64,000 nucleotides of DNA from Paenibacillus rhizosphaerae. GTDB lineage: Bacteria > Bacillota > Bacilli > Paenibacillales > Paenibacillaceae. The stretch's first letter is position 1. Each line of letters opens with the position of its first letter. Positions 17,722 through 26,441 of this stretch are shown here, in pieces. The position numbers were made by a program, and so were the translations under genes. The notes under the pieces were generated by a model, which did not search any database, had not been told where the DNA came from, and saw only the letters and a program-made list of their open reading frames with translations. The stretch lies in contig NZ_JACHXJ010000001.1 in the NCBI RefSeq assembly GCF_014192015.1, forward strand, positions 248,001 through 312,000. The letters run 5' to 3'.

Positions 17722-18800
17722 TCATTTCATCTTGGAGATGCCGCCGCTGATCAGATTGACCTTGACGGTAATGATGCCAATGCTGCTCTGACCCAACTTT
17801 AATTGTCCTTTGGTGCTGAGTTCCTGCCATTCCTTGGGCATGCTGCGGTACAGCTTTGCCGACAGGCCGTAGACGTCGATATCTTTGTCGAGTCCCGTTA
17901 AATACGTGTCCCTAATCTGGTTATTGATTTCTTGGGCTGCTTGCTGTTCAAGTTTTTGCTTATGGAGGCTTGTACTCAGCTGCGGAAGCGTCGCCTGCAT
18001 GGAAACTTTGATATCGAAGACAGGTTTCCCGTTGACGATGCGCGGACGGATCGAAGACTTGATTTTATTCACAACCATCAGGGCCTTGATTTTCTTTTCT
18101 CCCTTGATGAGCGGCCCAAAGGTAAGACCAGCCAGCAGAAGTATGATGATCATAAGGATAGATTCGACAGACGGGTTTTGATGTGATGATGCATGAAGTA
18201 GAGCATGATCACTTCCGAAAAGCCGGCTCCTACATAGATCACCCCGCTCCACACCGGCTGCATGCCATGGGCAAGAAGCGGTTTCAGCAAGGAGTAATCT
18301 TTATGCGGAGTATTCGAGAACATAACGAAAAAGCCGAGCAGGATAACAACGGGCAGCAGAATGCTGGCTGTATTGGCAATCGATTGAATGCCAAGGTACG
18401 CGTTGACCACCGAAATGAACAGAAAGATCAGGGCAAACACCAATATCGGCGTTTCGGGGGAAAAGGTCAGGTGAATCCAATAGACGGTGTCCCGGGTCGT
18501 GATCGTGCATATGGCGAAGAGATAGATTCCTGCCGCTCCGGCCAGCACCCTTGCGACGAAAGGGTGGTAAGCTTTTGAGACCATCTCGAATATCGGCTGC
18601 TTGCCGCTTTTACGGATTCCGAAAGACAGGACGGCAATCCACGCTAGAGAGCATGCTGCTCCAAGAAGTACGGACATCCAGGCGTCCCGATCGGCCGCAT
18701 CCAGCAGAACCGGAATAATGATGACATGGTTCATCAGCCCCGTGCTGAGCATCAAGATCATGACCGTTTGAATAAACGAAATAGGGGTTTTCATGGTCAT
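17722..18800 (-). pseudogene. Decayed gerAB-gerAC fusion (spore germination remnant)
   Basis: On the minus strand an intact start with AGGAGG (best ATG at 18794) opens a GerAB-type permease of about 210 residues. Its frame ends at 18150, but from about 18170 another frame continues the GerAB sequence (L-M-I-I-I-L-L-L-A-G-L-T-F-G-P-L-I). That frame passes without a stop into the C-terminal domain of a Ger(x)C protein (R-P-R-I-V-N-G-K-P-V-F-D-I-K-V, then I-N-N-Q-I-R-D-T-Y through to S-G-G-I-S-K). The end of the permease and the first part of the lipoprotein, including its signal, are missing. This is an internal deletion plus a frameshift. An A subunit is not seen upstream. Confidence 0.75.
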
Positions 18801-18949
18801 CTTCCTCCTGATTTGGCAATCCTTTCTTCTTATAGTGGGATATTTCAGATGAATTATTCGGAGCGATTTGTTTATGAGTGACGCTGCGACAGTGCATACG
18901 ACCGGTTTCAGGCGGAATAGGCTTGAATCCGGTGGGAAAAATCCAACAC

Positions 18950-18982
18950 AAATAACCTTCTTCGATACGAGGGAGGTTATTT
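18950..18982. repeat. 9-bp inverted repeat between divergent genes
   Basis: AAATAACCT (18950-18958) and AGGTTATTT (18974-18982), perfect arms with a 15-base loop. This is the only structure seen in 18801-19188; it could be an operator or a hairpin. Confidence 0.4.
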
Positions 18983-19188
18983 CGCCGTTGTGGAAGTTAG
19001 GCGATACGGGTCGAAAATGGAACGCTGCGTTGCCTTCTATTAGATCTATAAATCGGCAATATTAGAGTCCTAGCGGTCTATGAAAGTTGGCGGAACGGCG
19101 AAAATGGGCCTGAGACGGCTAAGACAAATGCATATACCACTTGTCTTCCCGAAGAGTATTATAGGAAAGGCAGAGGGGGTGGATGCTA

Positions 19189-19998
19189 ATGAGAATTGAT
19201 TTAGGCTGCGGAAAAAATAAATTTCGAGGATGCATCGGAATCGATAAAACGAATTATCCGGAGACGGATATCGTGTGCGATATCAATAGGCGCCTTCCGC
19301 TGGAAGATCATTCGGTTGATTTTGTAATGGCTTCAAACAGTCTGCAGTATGTTGACGATCTCGGGGCCGTGATGGAGGAGATTTACCGGATATGCCGACA
19401 TCGGGCGGTCGTTTGCATCATCGCGCCATACGCCCATGTGACTTCTCATATGGTCAATCCCCAATACAAGCAGTTGTTCAACGAGCATTCTCCTAGATAC
19501 TGGACTAAGCATAAAGGGATGACGCTAGACAACGACGATTTTCTGTTCTCTCCCAACGACCAATGGTCGTTGCAGGATGAGGATAGCGGCATTCATATGG
19601 ATTTCAGGGTCCTGCGGATGGAGTTTTTTTATTTCCCTCCGTTCAGGTCGGGATATGATCCATTTGAACTTGCCCTTCTTCGTCAGTCTCAGCTTAATGT
19701 TGCTTTTCAAATCATGTACCAATTACTGGTCGTAAAAGAACCCATCAGCGATAATGATATATTTATGTTAAAAAACTCGATATGGTTCGAGGAGCCGGAC
19801 TATGTAAAAGCCCAGAGGATGGTTAATTCTGGGGAAAACGTTGAGGAGGAGCCGTTTCACTTGGAATACCTGTCACCTATCCTGCAAAGCCGAAATGAAG
19901 TCATTCAAATTCCTGAAAATCAGAGGGTCCGAAGACAAGGCCGCAGGAAGAGGGCAGGCTATAAGAAACACCGCAGATCCCCAAGATTTCAGCGGTGA
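19189..19998 (+). CDS. Class I SAM-dependent methyltransferase
   Basis: A 269-residue protein that begins directly with the SAM-binding motif I (R-I-D-L-G-C-G-K-N-K), followed by G-I-D-K-T and a motif with D-F-V-M-A-S-N-S-L-Q-Y. This is a methyltransferase fold; the acceptor is unknown. The C-terminus ends in a very basic tail (R-R-Q-G-R-R-K-R-A-G-Y-K-K-H-R-R), which may bind nucleic acid. The start at 19189 sits 8 bases after GAGGGGGT; an ATG at 19183 is too close to the ribosome site. It is monocistronic. Confidence 0.8.
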   Translation: MRIDLGCGKNKFRGCIGIDKTNYPETDIVCDINRRLPLEDHSVDFVMASNSLQYVDDLGAVMEEIYRICRHRAVVCIIAPYAHVTSHMVNPQYKQLFNEHSPRYWTKHKGMTLDNDDFLFSPNDQWSLQDEDSGIHMDFRVLRMEFFYFPPFRSGYDPFELALLRQSQLNVAFQIMYQLLVVKEPISDNDIFMLKNSIWFEEPDYVKAQRMVNSGENVEEEPFHLEYLSPILQSRNEVIQIPENQRVRRQGRRKRAGYKKHRRSPRFQR

Positions 19999-20040
19999 TC
20001 TCTGTTGACGGACAGAAGATGCAGTTCACTTTTTACACAA

Positions 20041-20067
20041 AAAACCGCGATACAATCGCGGTTTTTT
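20041..20067. terminator. Bidirectional terminator
   Basis: AAAACCGCGAT / ATCGCGGTTTT with a 3-base loop and T-runs in both directions, between convergent methyltransferase and anti-sigma genes. Confidence 0.9.
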
Positions 20068-20084
20068 GCTTTTCACTACAGACA

Positions 20085-21203
20085 TCATTTGATTTTCATT
20101 TCAACGACGGGCAGTTCCCCGAGCGGTTTAGGGGTTCCGGTGTCATCCGACTCGAGGTACATCTTCAGCACAAGTGAGCGGGGCTTATCGAGCATGCTGC
20201 TGCTGAATATTTGCTGAAAGCCCTCGTCGGTTCCACTTCCGGATACAGGGCTCAGCTGCACGACCCTTCCATCCCTGTTGGTGGAGACGATGTTCATGTA
20301 ACGGAACTTGTCCCGGATGGATCGCCTGGTCTCAGGATCCGTTGTGCTGCCGGGATCGACCGTGAAGGTAGCGAGCGTCATCAGCGGAGAGATCTCCACC
20401 TTGGAGAGAACAACCTTATGGCCGTCGATGCTTATGGATCGATCGGGTTGCATAACAACGGTCTGCGTCTTTTCAAATTTTGGTTCTAAATCAACGTAAA
20501 TTTTCATACGGTCGGAATAAAGGAAGTCCACAGCGACCGCTCCAGTTTTCGGGTCGCCCAGCTTCCCGGGATTTACGGAGGTCACCTGAAAATCGACCTC
20601 GATGCGGCTCGGAAAAGGCTGGCTGCGGTCAAGTATCACTGTGCTCAGAGCGGACCAGCTGTGTACGTCCTCATTGCTGATCTGCAGCTCAGCATTCAGA
20701 GGCCTGCCTGAATTCAAATCGGTCACTTTGACGCTGTTTACCGCCTTGATTTCCTGGCCGGAATCCGCTTTAGCCGTGTAAAACAGCAGCATCTTGTTCT
20801 CGTCCGCCGTGACGGCATCTAGTGTAATTCGGTAAGGACCGGAGGAAGCCGACTTGTTGACGATTTGGATGTAATCGTTGCGTACTGCGGATTCCAGTGT
20901 CGCATGGTCCACGTCAGATAGGGGCTCATATTTCGCCAGCACACCCCAGTCCCCATCCTTCGCGGAATGCAGAGCAGGCAGACTGCCTATCGGGGCGCCC
21001 CGCCACCATCCGGCACCCAGCAGCAAGGCCAGCACTGCAGCCGCGACGGCATAGGGCAGGTAACGACGCTTCCGGGTAGCCGATCTATTGGCGAACCCGC
21101 GCCGTATCGCCTTGGAAGCTTCCGTGTCGCTGATTTGCATCCGTTCCCGCCGGAGCTGTGCCGCATCAGCAAGCAGGGCTTGTTCTTCTGGGTTTGTGTT
21201 CAT
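20085..21203 (-). CDS. DUF4179-type anti-sigma factor
   Basis: A 372-residue single-pass membrane protein. A short cytoplasmic N-terminus (about 1-50) is followed by one transmembrane helix (Y-L-P-Y-A-V-A-A-A-V-L-A-L-L-L, about 52-70) and a large extracellular beta-rich domain like the DUF4179 family found next to ECF sigma genes. Its start (21203) overlaps the sigma stop as ATGA and has GGAGG 8 bases upstream inside the sigma gene, which indicates translational coupling. It is presumed to hold the adjacent sigma factor at the membrane until an envelope signal arrives. Confidence 0.85.
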   Translation of the reverse strand: MNTNPEEQALLADAAQLRRERMQISDTEASKAIRRGFANRSATRKRRYLPYAVAAAVLALLLGAGWWRGAPIGSLPALHSAKDGDWGVLAKYEPLSDVDHATLESAVRNDYIQIVNKSASSGPYRITLDAVTADENKMLLFYTAKADSGQEIKAVNSVKVTDLNSGRPLNAELQISNEDVHSWSALSTVILDRSQPFPSRIEVDFQVTSVNPGKLGDPKTGAVAVDFLYSDRMKIYVDLEPKFEKTQTVVMQPDRSISIDGHKVVLSKVEISPLMTLATFTVDPGSTTDPETRRSIRDKFRYMNIVSTNRDGRVVQLSPVSGSGTDEGFQQIFSSSMLDKPRSLVLKMYLESDDTGTPKPLGELPVVEMKIK

Positions 21204-21745
21204 TCCCAATCCCTCCGATTCTTCATCCATTTGCGGAGCTGGCCAAGCCCCTTATGCTGCCACGTTTTGACCGTGCCTTCCGGTTTGCCTAGAACCGCGG
21301 CGATTTCCGTGAGTGTCAGGTCGTTGTAGTATTTCAGAATCAGCACATGGCGGTATTTCGGCTTCACTTTTTCCAGCAGGGGGCCCATGGCGAACTTGTC
21401 GTGGTTGAACGCTTGGAAGGCATCATGAGGGTGGCTAATCTCCTCGAGCTGCTCAACCACGGTAGGAACGGCCCGCTTCCTACGCCGCTGCTCATCAATG
21501 CATACATAAATGAGAATGCGGATGAGCCAAGCCTTCAGCGCCCTGCCGTCTTTAAGCGTCGAGCGTTTAACCCATGCTCTGCACGTCATCTCCTGCAGCG
21601 CCTCCAGGGCATCATGACGATTGCGCAAATAGCTGTAAGCGATGTTCAGCAGCGTTTCCCGGTGTTTCATAATGGCGTCATAAACATCGGTTTCTTCTCC
21701 GGCTTGTCCAATGCTAACCTTTTTCATTTCTGCATGAGAGCCCAA
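21200..21745 (-). CDS. ECF RNA polymerase sigma factor
   Basis: A 181-residue sigma-70-family ECF protein. Sigma-2 lies at about residues 25-90, with A-L-E-A-L-Q-E-M-T and W-L-I-R-I-L-I-Y-V; sigma-4 is at about 125-175 (L-I-L-K-Y-Y-N-D-L-T-L-T-E-I-A, then G-T-V-K-T). The TTG at 21745 is chosen because AGGAGG lies 9 bases before it, while the ATG six codons later has no ribosome site. It is coupled to the anti-sigma gene by a 4-bp overlap. A possible autoregulatory ECF promoter lies just upstream. Confidence 0.9.
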   Translation of the reverse strand: MGSHAEMKKVSIGQAGEETDVYDAIMKHRETLLNIAYSYLRNRHDALEALQEMTCRAWVKRSTLKDGRALKAWLIRILIYVCIDEQRRRKRAVPTVVEQLEEISHPHDAFQAFNHDKFAMGPLLEKVKPKYRHVLILKYYNDLTLTEIAAVLGKPEGTVKTWQHKGLGQLRKWMKNRRDWE

Positions 21746-21780
21746 GCAGGCAGCCCTCCTTTCTTTGTCTCTGTGGTACA

Positions 21781-21807
21781 GACGGACCCACGTATCAAAC
21801 GGTTTTA
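21781..21807 (-). promoter_or_regulatory. Putative ECF-type autopromoter of the sigma operon
   Basis: On the minus strand, AAAAC, 17 bases, CGTC resembles the AAC...CGT pattern recognised by ECF sigma factors such as SigX and SigW. It lies about 35 bp before the TTG start. Confidence 0.4.
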
Positions 21808-21817
21808 AAAATCTTAT

Positions 21818-21867
21818 TTATAATTATTCTAATTAAATATTGACTTTAAATTGATAAATGTTATCAT
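21818..21867 (+). promoter_or_regulatory. Catalase promoter with PerR-like and Fur-like boxes
   Basis: TTATAATTATTCTAA (21818-21832) matches the PerR consensus TTATAATNATTATAA at all but one defined position. TTGACT (21840-21845), 16-bp spacer, TATCAT (21862-21867) is the likely promoter. TGATAAATGTTATCA (21852-21866), a palindrome with TGATAA arms, overlaps the -10 and resembles a Fur-type 7-1-7 box. Peroxide- or metal-responsive control is inferred. Confidence 0.6.
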
Positions 21868-21917
21868 TTATTCATGAGGTTTTTTGATTATCATTTTACG
21901 AAAAAGGTGGAGAGCTA

Positions 21918-23378
21918 ATGAGTACAAATCAATCCGATTCCAATAAATTGACAACGAGCTGGGGAGCCCCGGTTGGGGACAACCAAAATTCCATCACGGC
22001 CGGACATCGCGGTCCTACCCTGATTCAAGATGTTCACCTGCTGGAGAAATTAGCCCACTTTAATCGCGAGAGAGTGCCGGAGCGCGTCGTTCATGCGAAA
22101 GGTGCCGGAGCGCACGGTTATTTCAAAGTGACCAACGACATGTCTAAATATACCAAAGCGAAGCTGTTCCATGACAAGGGCAAGCGGACAGATCTCTTTA
22201 TCCGGTTCTCGACCGTTGCGGGGGAACTGGGCTCCGCAGACACCGTCCGCGACCCGCGCGGATTTGCCGTGAAGTTCTACACCGAGGAAGGCAATTACGA
22301 TATCGTCGGCAACAATACGCCGATCTTTTTCATTCGTGACGCGATCAAATTCCCGGACTTTATCCATACTCAAAAGCGCGATCCGAGAACGCATCTGAAA
22401 AATCCGAACGCCGTATGGGATTTTTGGTCTTTATCTCCTGAATCGCTGCACCAAGTAACTTACCTGATGGGAGACCGCGGCATTCCGGCGACGCTTCGTC
22501 ATATGCACGGTTTCGGCAGCCACACGTTCAAATGGGTCAACGAGCAGGGGGAAGCCGTGTGGATCAAGTACCATTTTAAAACAGATCAAGGCGTGAAGAA
22601 CCTGGATCCGGACCTGGCGGCAAAACTGGCAGGTGATAATCCCGACTACCATACTCAGGACCTGCAGCAGGCGATAGACGCAGGGGACTATCCATCCTGG
22701 ACGCTGTATGTCCAGATCATGCCGCTGGAAGAAGCAAATACGTACCGGTTCGATCCGTTCGACGTGACGAAGACGTGGTCCCAGAAGGATTATCCGTTAA
22801 TCGAGGTTGGGAAAATGGTGCTCGACCGGAACCCGGAAAACTATTTCGCCGAAGTGGAGCAGGCCACGTTCTCTCCAGGCAACCTGGTTCCCGGCGTTGA
22901 ACCGTCTCCGGACAAAATGCTGCAGGGCCGCCTGTTCGCTTATGCGGATGCGCATCGTTACCGCGTAGGGGCGAACCACAACCATCTGCCGATTAACCGA
23001 CCGAAGGTGCCGGTCAACAACTATCAGCGCGACGGATTCATGAATCCGGGCACGAACGGCGGCGGATCGGTCTATTACGAACCTAACAGCTACAACGGAC
23101 CGAAGGAAGATCCGCATGCCCGGATTACTCCGTTCGAGGTTTACGGTTCTGCGGCACAAACGGCGTATGATCACGACGATCACTATACGCAAGCCGGGGA
23201 CCTGTACCGCTTGATGAGCGAAGAAGAGAAGACCCGGCTCGTCCGGACCATCGTGGAAGCGATGAAGCCGGTAGAGCTGGATGAAATTAAGCAGCGCCAG
23301 ATCTCCCATTTCTACAAAGCGGATCCGGAATACGGAACGCGTGTAGCCGAAGGTTTGGGCTTAACCGTCCAAGCGTAA
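21918..23378 (+). CDS. katA: Heme catalase (clade-3-like, KatA type)
   Basis: A 486-residue monofunctional catalase converting hydrogen peroxide to water and oxygen. The catalytic histidine is His59 in [10 protein letters not shown]; the distal asparagine is in [10 protein letters not shown]; the heme-ligand tyrosine is Tyr342 in [11 protein letters not shown]. Its length and lack of a C-terminal flavodoxin-like domain fit small-subunit catalases. A ribosome site (AAAGGTGGAG) precedes the ATG. PerR-like and Fur-like boxes lie in its promoter, which fits oxidative-stress control as for Bacillus katA. Confidence 0.95.
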   Translation: MSTNQSDSNKLTTSWGAPVGDNQNSITAGHRGPTLIQDVHLLEKLAHFNRERVPERVVHAKGAGAHGYFKVTNDMSKYTKAKLFHDKGKRTDLFIRFSTVAGELGSADTVRDPRGFAVKFYTEEGNYDIVGNNTPIFFIRDAIKFPDFIHTQKRDPRTHLKNPNAVWDFWSLSPESLHQVTYLMGDRGIPATLRHMHGFGSHTFKWVNEQGEAVWIKYHFKTDQGVKNLDPDLAAKLAGDNPDYHTQDLQQAIDAGDYPSWTLYVQIMPLEEANTYRFDPFDVTKTWSQKDYPLIEVGKMVLDRNPENYFAEVEQATFSPGNLVPGVEPSPDKMLQGRLFAYADAHRYRVGANHNHLPINRPKVPVNNYQRDGFMNPGTNGGGSVYYEPNSYNGPKEDPHARITPFEVYGSAAQTAYDHDDHYTQAGDLYRLMSEEEKTRLVRTIVEAMKPVELDEIKQRQISHFYKADPEYGTRVAEGLGLTVQA

Positions 23379-23461
23379 AGCGGCAGCAGCGGTTTTGCCC
23401 ACAAGAGCGGCAGCCGCATGGATCGAGGCGTGCGAACAAATGAAAGGAAGGGTGATCCGGC

Positions 23462-23572
23462 ATGATGCTTCAGCCAAGTGTATGCCCCATGTGCCACCAG
23501 CCGATCAAAAATTTGAAGCATACGATCATTTGCGGCTGCGGGAGCAAAATCAAAACCAAAATCAAGTTCTAG
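23462..23572 (+). CDS. Tiny zinc-ribbon-like protein
   Basis: A 36-residue ORF with AAGGAAGG about 12-15 bases before the ATG. It contains C-P-M-C (residues 8-11) and a C-G-C pair (24-26), spaced like a miniature zinc ribbon, and a lysine-rich end (K-I-K-T-K-I-K-F). It lies 83 bp downstream of catalase, before the terminator, so it could be co-transcribed. I do not recognise a named family. It may be real, but short ORFs can be chance. Confidence 0.5.
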   Translation: MMLQPSVCPMCHQPIKNLKHTIICGCGSKIKTKIKF

Positions 23573-23596
23573 TAACGCTTAATCAACTTTCATTAG

Positions 23597-23630
23597 AAGC
23601 TCACCCAGATCATTAAGGGTGAGCTTTTTA
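23597..23630 (+). terminator. Terminator after catalase/zinc-ribbon
   Basis: AAGCTCACCC / GGGTGAGCTT, 10-bp perfect stem with a T-run. Between this and 23812 I see no gene or other structure. Confidence 0.88.
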
Positions 23631-23811
23631 TTTGCATAGGCCGCCCCGTAAAGCGTTTTCAATTCTTCCTGAATCATAAAGGGGGGCGGGGATTTCCGTC
23701 GATAGTCCCTGGTTGCTCTGATCTGTTGTTTGATGCCGTGAGCGGGTGGCTCTGCAACGAATAGTCATCTGTTGCGCTCGTTGTCCCGGGTTGCGGTAAC
23801 GCCCTCAAAAC

Positions 23812-23847
23812 GAAAAAAATCCTGTACAGTCGAATGACTGCACAGGA
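23812..23847 (-). terminator. Terminator of BASS transporter gene
   Basis: On the minus strand CCTGTGCAGTC / GACTGTACAGG (one mismatch) is followed by a run of seven T. Confidence 0.85.
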
Positions 23848-23872
23848 TCGTTGTGCTTCTCCTACAGGATGC

Positions 23873-24856
23873 TTACAGGGCGCGAGTTTGCGTTTTACCC
23901 GATTCCTCCCGCCGGATTCGCAGCTGCGTGCGGCGGCCGAGCAAGAGTCCGACCAGAGACGCCATCATCTGCTGGAAAACCATGCCCAGAACGACAGGAA
24001 CGGCGACCGGCGCGGGAAAATAGGCGACAGCTAGGACGGCGCCCGCGCTGATGTTGCGCATCCCGCCGTTGAAGACGAGGGCGACCTGCTCCGGCTCGCT
24101 CCAGCCCATCAGGGCGGAGATCGCGAAGCTCAGAAGGTAGCCGGCTGCGGCCAAAAAGACGATGACCGCGGCCATGCCGACCAGCCGGGGGCTGATATCG
24201 GACAGGTACGGAGCGACCACGGAGCCGTTGATCATGATGACCAGCGCCATGGCCAGTTTGGAGAACGGGTTGAGGCGCGGTCCCCAGACCGGAACGATGG
24301 CGCCTTTGCTCCATTCGTTTAAGGCCATGCCGAGCAGGGAAGGGACCACGATCATGCCGAACAGGCTGCTGATCATCGGCAGGATGTCCATATGAACGCT
24401 CGTTCCGATCAGCAGCGACAGAATGCCGGGAACGGCGAAAGGCGCGATCAGCGTGTCGACCAGGATGATGGATAACGTCAGCGCAATATGGCCCCGGTAC
24501 AGGCTTACCCATACGAAGCTGCTGACCCCCGTAGGGATGACGGCGGCAAGCACTAGCCCGGTGATCGTATAAGCATCGAGCGGGAATAGAACTTTGCCCG
24601 TACCGAGGGCGACCAGCGGCATGATCACATGCAAAACCAGCAGGCAGGCGAAGAGCGGCAGCGGCCTTTTCATGACACTGAGAAAATCCTTGAAGCTTAA
24701 GCTGATGCTTCCGGCAAATGTCATAAAAGCAAAAAGCCAGGGAGACATGAACGTATACGAAGACAGCAATCCTCCGCATAAGACGCCGATCACGATGCTG
24801 GCCGGCGTAATCAAAGGCATGATTCGGTTGAGTCGGGCATTCAGCGATTGCAGCAT
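23873..24856 (-). CDS. Bile acid:sodium symporter (BASS) family transporter
   Basis: A 327-residue membrane protein with nine to ten helices. It has the BASS features G-L-V-L-A-A-V-I-P-T-G-V-S-S in the middle and E-P-E-Q-V-A-L-V-F-N-G-G-M-R-N near the end, the two crossing-helix regions that hold sodium. Bacterial members carry organic acids, pantothenate or similar solutes; the substrate is not evident here. It is a single gene. Confidence 0.88.
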   Translation of the reverse strand: MLQSLNARLNRIMPLITPASIVIGVLCGGLLSSYTFMSPWLFAFMTFAGSISLSFKDFLSVMKRPLPLFACLLVLHVIMPLVALGTGKVLFPLDAYTITGLVLAAVIPTGVSSFVWVSLYRGHIALTLSIILVDTLIAPFAVPGILSLLIGTSVHMDILPMISSLFGMIVVPSLLGMALNEWSKGAIVPVWGPRLNPFSKLAMALVIMINGSVVAPYLSDISPRLVGMAAVIVFLAAAGYLLSFAISALMGWSEPEQVALVFNGGMRNISAGAVLAVAYFPAPVAVPVVLGMVFQQMMASLVGLLLGRRTQLRIRREESGKTQTRAL

Positions 24857-25113
24857 AAGCAGTCCGTCCTTATGTTTTCGTATTTATACATTATACATGG
24901 CATGGCAGTATTGAAAAAGGCTGAATCTGCCAGGTGGGCACTGGCGAGCTGTTTAATTTCGGCATCAGGCCAACTGATAAAGGGCATCCCGCGGACAGCG
25001 TTCTCTATGAAAATATGGAGCTTCGGCCAGCCATGTGATTGGAAATGGCCATGAAATCTATGATAAAATAAAAGATAAACCCATTTGTACGGAGTAAAGG
25101 AGCGGCCTATTAT

Positions 25114-26115
25114 ATGAGACCCATACAGTTCGTGGCCAAGACGGCCGGCGTGTCCGTTGCGACCGTGTCCCGGGTGCTGAACAACAGCCCCCTCGTCAAG
25201 GAATCGACGCGCAAGAAAGTGCTGGAAACGATCAAAGCACTGGATTATGAGCCCAATTCCCTCGGCAGGGAATTAAGAAGAGCGGAGACGCGTCGGATTA
25301 TGGTGCTGACTCCGAGCCTCGTCTTTCCAATCATGGCGGACGTATATAAGGGCATACAGGATGTAGCTCAGAAGAACGGATATCAGGTGCTGGTCTGCGC
25401 CTCCGAGGGTGACCACGATAAGGAAGAAGAGCTGCTGCAGATGCTCAAGAAAAAAATCGTCGACGGCGTCATCGTCGTGGCTTCCACCTTGAGCGCGGAG
25501 GAGCTGAATCAGCTGGCCAAAGATTATAGCATTGTACAGTGTTCGGAATATGAGCAGGTGCAGAACGCTTACAGCGTTTCGGTCGACAATGAGCAGGCAG
25601 CCTATGATGCGGTAGCTCACCTTTTGTCCCTGGGTCACCGGCGAATTGCCATGGTTAAAGGGGGGAGCGCCAAGAGTTCTTCCGCCGCCAGGGAGCAGGG
25701 GTACCGGCGAGCGCTGGAATCGGCGGGGATCGCGGTGCGCCCGGAGTGGATCAGAGAGAGCGACTACGAATACCAGAACGGGTACGATCTTGCCGTCGAA
25801 TGGCTTCAAGCCGCGGAATATCCGACCGCCATTTTCTGCTCCAGCGACGCTACAGCCATCGGCTGCGTCAATGGTGCGATATCGCTGGGCAAATCGGTGC
25901 CGGGTGACGTCGCCGTCGTCGGATTTGACGATACGGTGGAATCGCTGATGAGCCGGCCGCCCATCACGACGGTACGCCAGCCCAAGTATGATCTCGGCCG
26001 AGCCGCCATGGAAGCGCTCCTCCAAAGTATGCGCGGAGAAGCGGGCGACAACAAGACGATCCTGCTGCCGCATGAAATCGTCATTCGGGAGTCGACGGGA
26101 AGGCGATTCCGCTGA
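25114..26115 (+). CDS. LacI-family transcriptional regulator
   Basis: A 333-residue LacI/GalR protein. The N-terminal HTH (F-V-A-K-T-A-G-V-S-V-A-T-V-S-R-V-L-N, about 5-22) and hinge are followed by a type-1 periplasmic-binding-like sugar-sensing domain (about 60-330) with G-F-D-D in the usual place. It lies just upstream of a symporter/isomerase/oxidoreductase operon. Two copies of a LacI-type operator lie between its stop and that operon, so it very probably represses it in response to a sugar. Confidence 0.92.
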   Translation: MRPIQFVAKTAGVSVATVSRVLNNSPLVKESTRKKVLETIKALDYEPNSLGRELRRAETRRIMVLTPSLVFPIMADVYKGIQDVAQKNGYQVLVCASEGDHDKEEELLQMLKKKIVDGVIVVASTLSAEELNQLAKDYSIVQCSEYEQVQNAYSVSVDNEQAAYDAVAHLLSLGHRRIAMVKGGSAKSSSAAREQGYRRALESAGIAVRPEWIRESDYEYQNGYDLAVEWLQAAEYPTAIFCSSDATAIGCVNGAISLGKSVPGDVAVVGFDDTVESLMSRPPITTVRQPKYDLGRAAMEALLQSMRGEAGDNKTILLPHEIVIRESTGRRFR

Positions 26116-26173
26116 CAGGTGAAAAATGGGGGCTTGCGCTCCTTGCGGAAATTGCTTACAATAGCGCTTAAAG

Positions 26174-26200
26174 AAACGGTTACCAAGCAGCCGTTTTTTT
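26174..26200 (+). terminator. Terminator after LacI gene
   Basis: AAACGG / CCGTTT, 11-base loop, with a run of eight T. Confidence 0.7.
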
Positions 26201-26210
26201 AAAACCGCTG

Positions 26211-26230
26211 AAATGTAATGCGTTACATTT
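26211..26230. promoter_or_regulatory. LacI-type operator O1
   Basis: AAATGTAATGCGTTACATTT, near-perfect 20-bp palindrome. An identical sequence in inverse orientation lies 99 bp away (centre to centre). Confidence 0.75.
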
Positions 26231-26309
26231 CTAATCCGGATTCGCGCGAATCAAAGGTAACGCTTAGCAAAACCAACCAGTAAGGCCAACATCTCTTTTT
26301 CATACCTTA

Positions 26310-26329
26310 AAATGTAACGCATTACATTT
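26310..26329. promoter_or_regulatory. LacI-type operator O2
   Basis: AAATGTAACGCATTACATTT, the exact reverse complement of the site at 26211-26230, 112 bp before the symporter start. Confidence 0.75.
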
Positions 26330-26441
26330 TGCCGATTGAAAGGTGACTTTCCGGATTCACCCGGGGAAAGAAAGCAAGCATGTTCATCAGGATAGGAAAC
26401 CGAGAAACCGCATTGTAAAACACAAAAAGTGGTGATGTGAC

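Noticed and set aside
23380..23430. GC-rich repeats after catalase as a terminator or small RNA
   Set aside because: GCGGCAGC is repeated directly, but no stable stem plus T-run was found.
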